DNA of 7,829 nt from Thermoprotei archaeon (lineage in GTDB: Archaea; Thermoproteota; Thermoprotei; QMSL01; B3-G16): contig JAGGUS010000249.1 in NCBI GenBank assembly GCA_021158375.1, positions 1-7,829 of the forward strand. The letters run 5' to 3'. Below the pieces are notes generated by a model. That model made no database searches. It saw only the letters and a list, made by a program, of their open reading frames with translations, and was not told the origin of the DNA. Both the position numbers and the translations under genes were made by a program. How positions within the stretch are numbered: the stretch's first letter is position 1; every line of letters starts with the position of its first letter. Below, piece after piece: positions 7,256-7,829 of the stretch.

Positions 7256-7829
7256 TCCATTTCTTATAGAGTAAGGGGACGCTTTCTACAAGAGCCTTTG
7301 TATATTCGTGCTGAGGATGCGATATTACTTCATCTGGCGTACCGGTCTCTATAATACGTCCTTTATACATTATTAATATGCGATCACTTATGTAGTATGC
7401 TAGGCCTAAGTCATGAGTTATGAAGAGAACTGATGTTTTGTATTCATCCCTAAGTTCGTTTAAAAGCTTTATCACTATTCCTCTACTACATGCATCTATC
7501 ATACTCGTAGGCTCGTCAGCAAGTATTAATTTAGGCTTTAAAAGATAACAACGGGCGATCATTAACCTTTGTCTTTGCCCACCACTTAACTCATGAGGAT
7601 ATTTATCTAATACCTCTTCAGGATTTAAACCTACAGCCCTTAATGCATTACTGGCTAACCTATATTTCTCCTCATCACTTAGACTTTCATTCATGAGGTT
7701 AAATACTTGGTATATAATTCTCCTTACCTTATATAATGGGTTATATGAAGCATAGGGATCTTGAAATATTCCCTGTACGTTTCTATAGTATTCCTTAAGA
7801 GTAGATCCCTTATAATCTCTCCATACATC
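7242..7829 (-). CDS. Oligopeptide/oligosaccharide ABC transporter ATPase (OppF/DppF-like), 5' end cut by window edge
   Basis: The frame is open from the right edge to TAA at 7244-7242, giving 195 residues. The Walker A part is outside the window. Visible in order: the Q-loop region GIFQDPYASYNPL (fragment residues 20-32), the signature LSGGQRQR (81-88), Walker B LILADE (101-106) and the switch histidine in THDLG (His139). EVISHPQHEYTKALVESVP is the beginning of the C-terminal region typical of Opp/Dpp ATPases. This subunit powers solute import from the cytoplasmic face. The D-loop reads SMIDACSR where SALDVS-like sequences are usual. The protein stops soon after the HEYTKAL motif, so it lacks the cysteine-containing tail many relatives have. 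An internal ATG at 7694 is not the start, since the Q-loop lies upstream in the same frame. Permease and partner ATPase genes are expected beyond the edge. Confidence 0.92.
   Translation of the reverse strand, partial: DVWRDYKGSTLKEYYRNVQGIFQDPYASYNPLYKVRRIIYQVFNLMNESLSDEEKYRLASNALRAVGLNPEEVLDKYPHELSGGQRQRLMIARCYLLKPKLILADEPTSMIDACSRGIVIKLLNELRDEYKTSVLFITHDLGLAYYISDRILIMYKGRIIETGTPDEVISHPQHEYTKALVESVPLLYKKWSDFT

Noticed and set aside
7242..7694. ATPase starting at the internal ATG 7694
   Set aside because: The frame is open to the right edge and the upstream part encodes the Q-loop, so the true start lies outside the window.

Overview
The window most likely comes from a hyperthermophilic crenarchaeon (Thermoproteota/Thermoprotei); I cannot resolve the genus. 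The evidence is: moderate-to-low GC with heavy AGA/AGG and ATA codon use; archaeal TATA boxes about 25-30 bases before start codons with no Shine-Dalgarno site (leaderless starts); a substrate-binding protein with the archaeal layout of signal peptide, family-5 domain, coiled coil and C-terminal membrane anchor; and a GH116 enzyme. All supported genes are on the minus strand, so transcription runs from high to low coordinates.

Layout in transcription order: (1) 7829-7242, the C-terminal part of an Opp/Dpp-type ABC ATPase cut by the right edge. (2) 7255-6983, a small two-helix membrane protein overlapping the ATPase end. (3) 6916-4787, a membrane-anchored family-5 solute-binding protein with its own TATA box. 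(4) 4786-4028, a 759-base region without an intact gene, holding a terminator-like T-tract, a small repeat cluster and two probable decayed genes. (5) 4027-1751, a membrane-anchored extracellular glycoside hydrolase of clan GH-A with its own promoter. (6) 1587-1, the N-terminal 529 codons of a cytoplasmic GH116 glycosidase, with its own promoter, cut by the left edge.

The genes fit a glycan-uptake locus. The anchored GH-A enzyme would cut a polysaccharide or oligosaccharide outside the cell. The binding protein and its Opp/Dpp-type ABC transporter (permeases presumably beyond the right edge) would import the fragments, and the GH116 enzyme would release monosaccharides inside. In archaea, family-5 binding proteins often carry sugars rather than peptides, and the two glycosidase genes favour that here. 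The substrate is not shown by the sequence; a beta-linked gluco-, xylo- or manno-oligosaccharide is an inference.

The less ordinary parts are the divergent GH-A enzyme, the small membrane protein inside the transporter operon, the gene graveyard between transporter and hydrolase, and an out-of-frame hydrophobic tail directly after the hydrolase stop codon.
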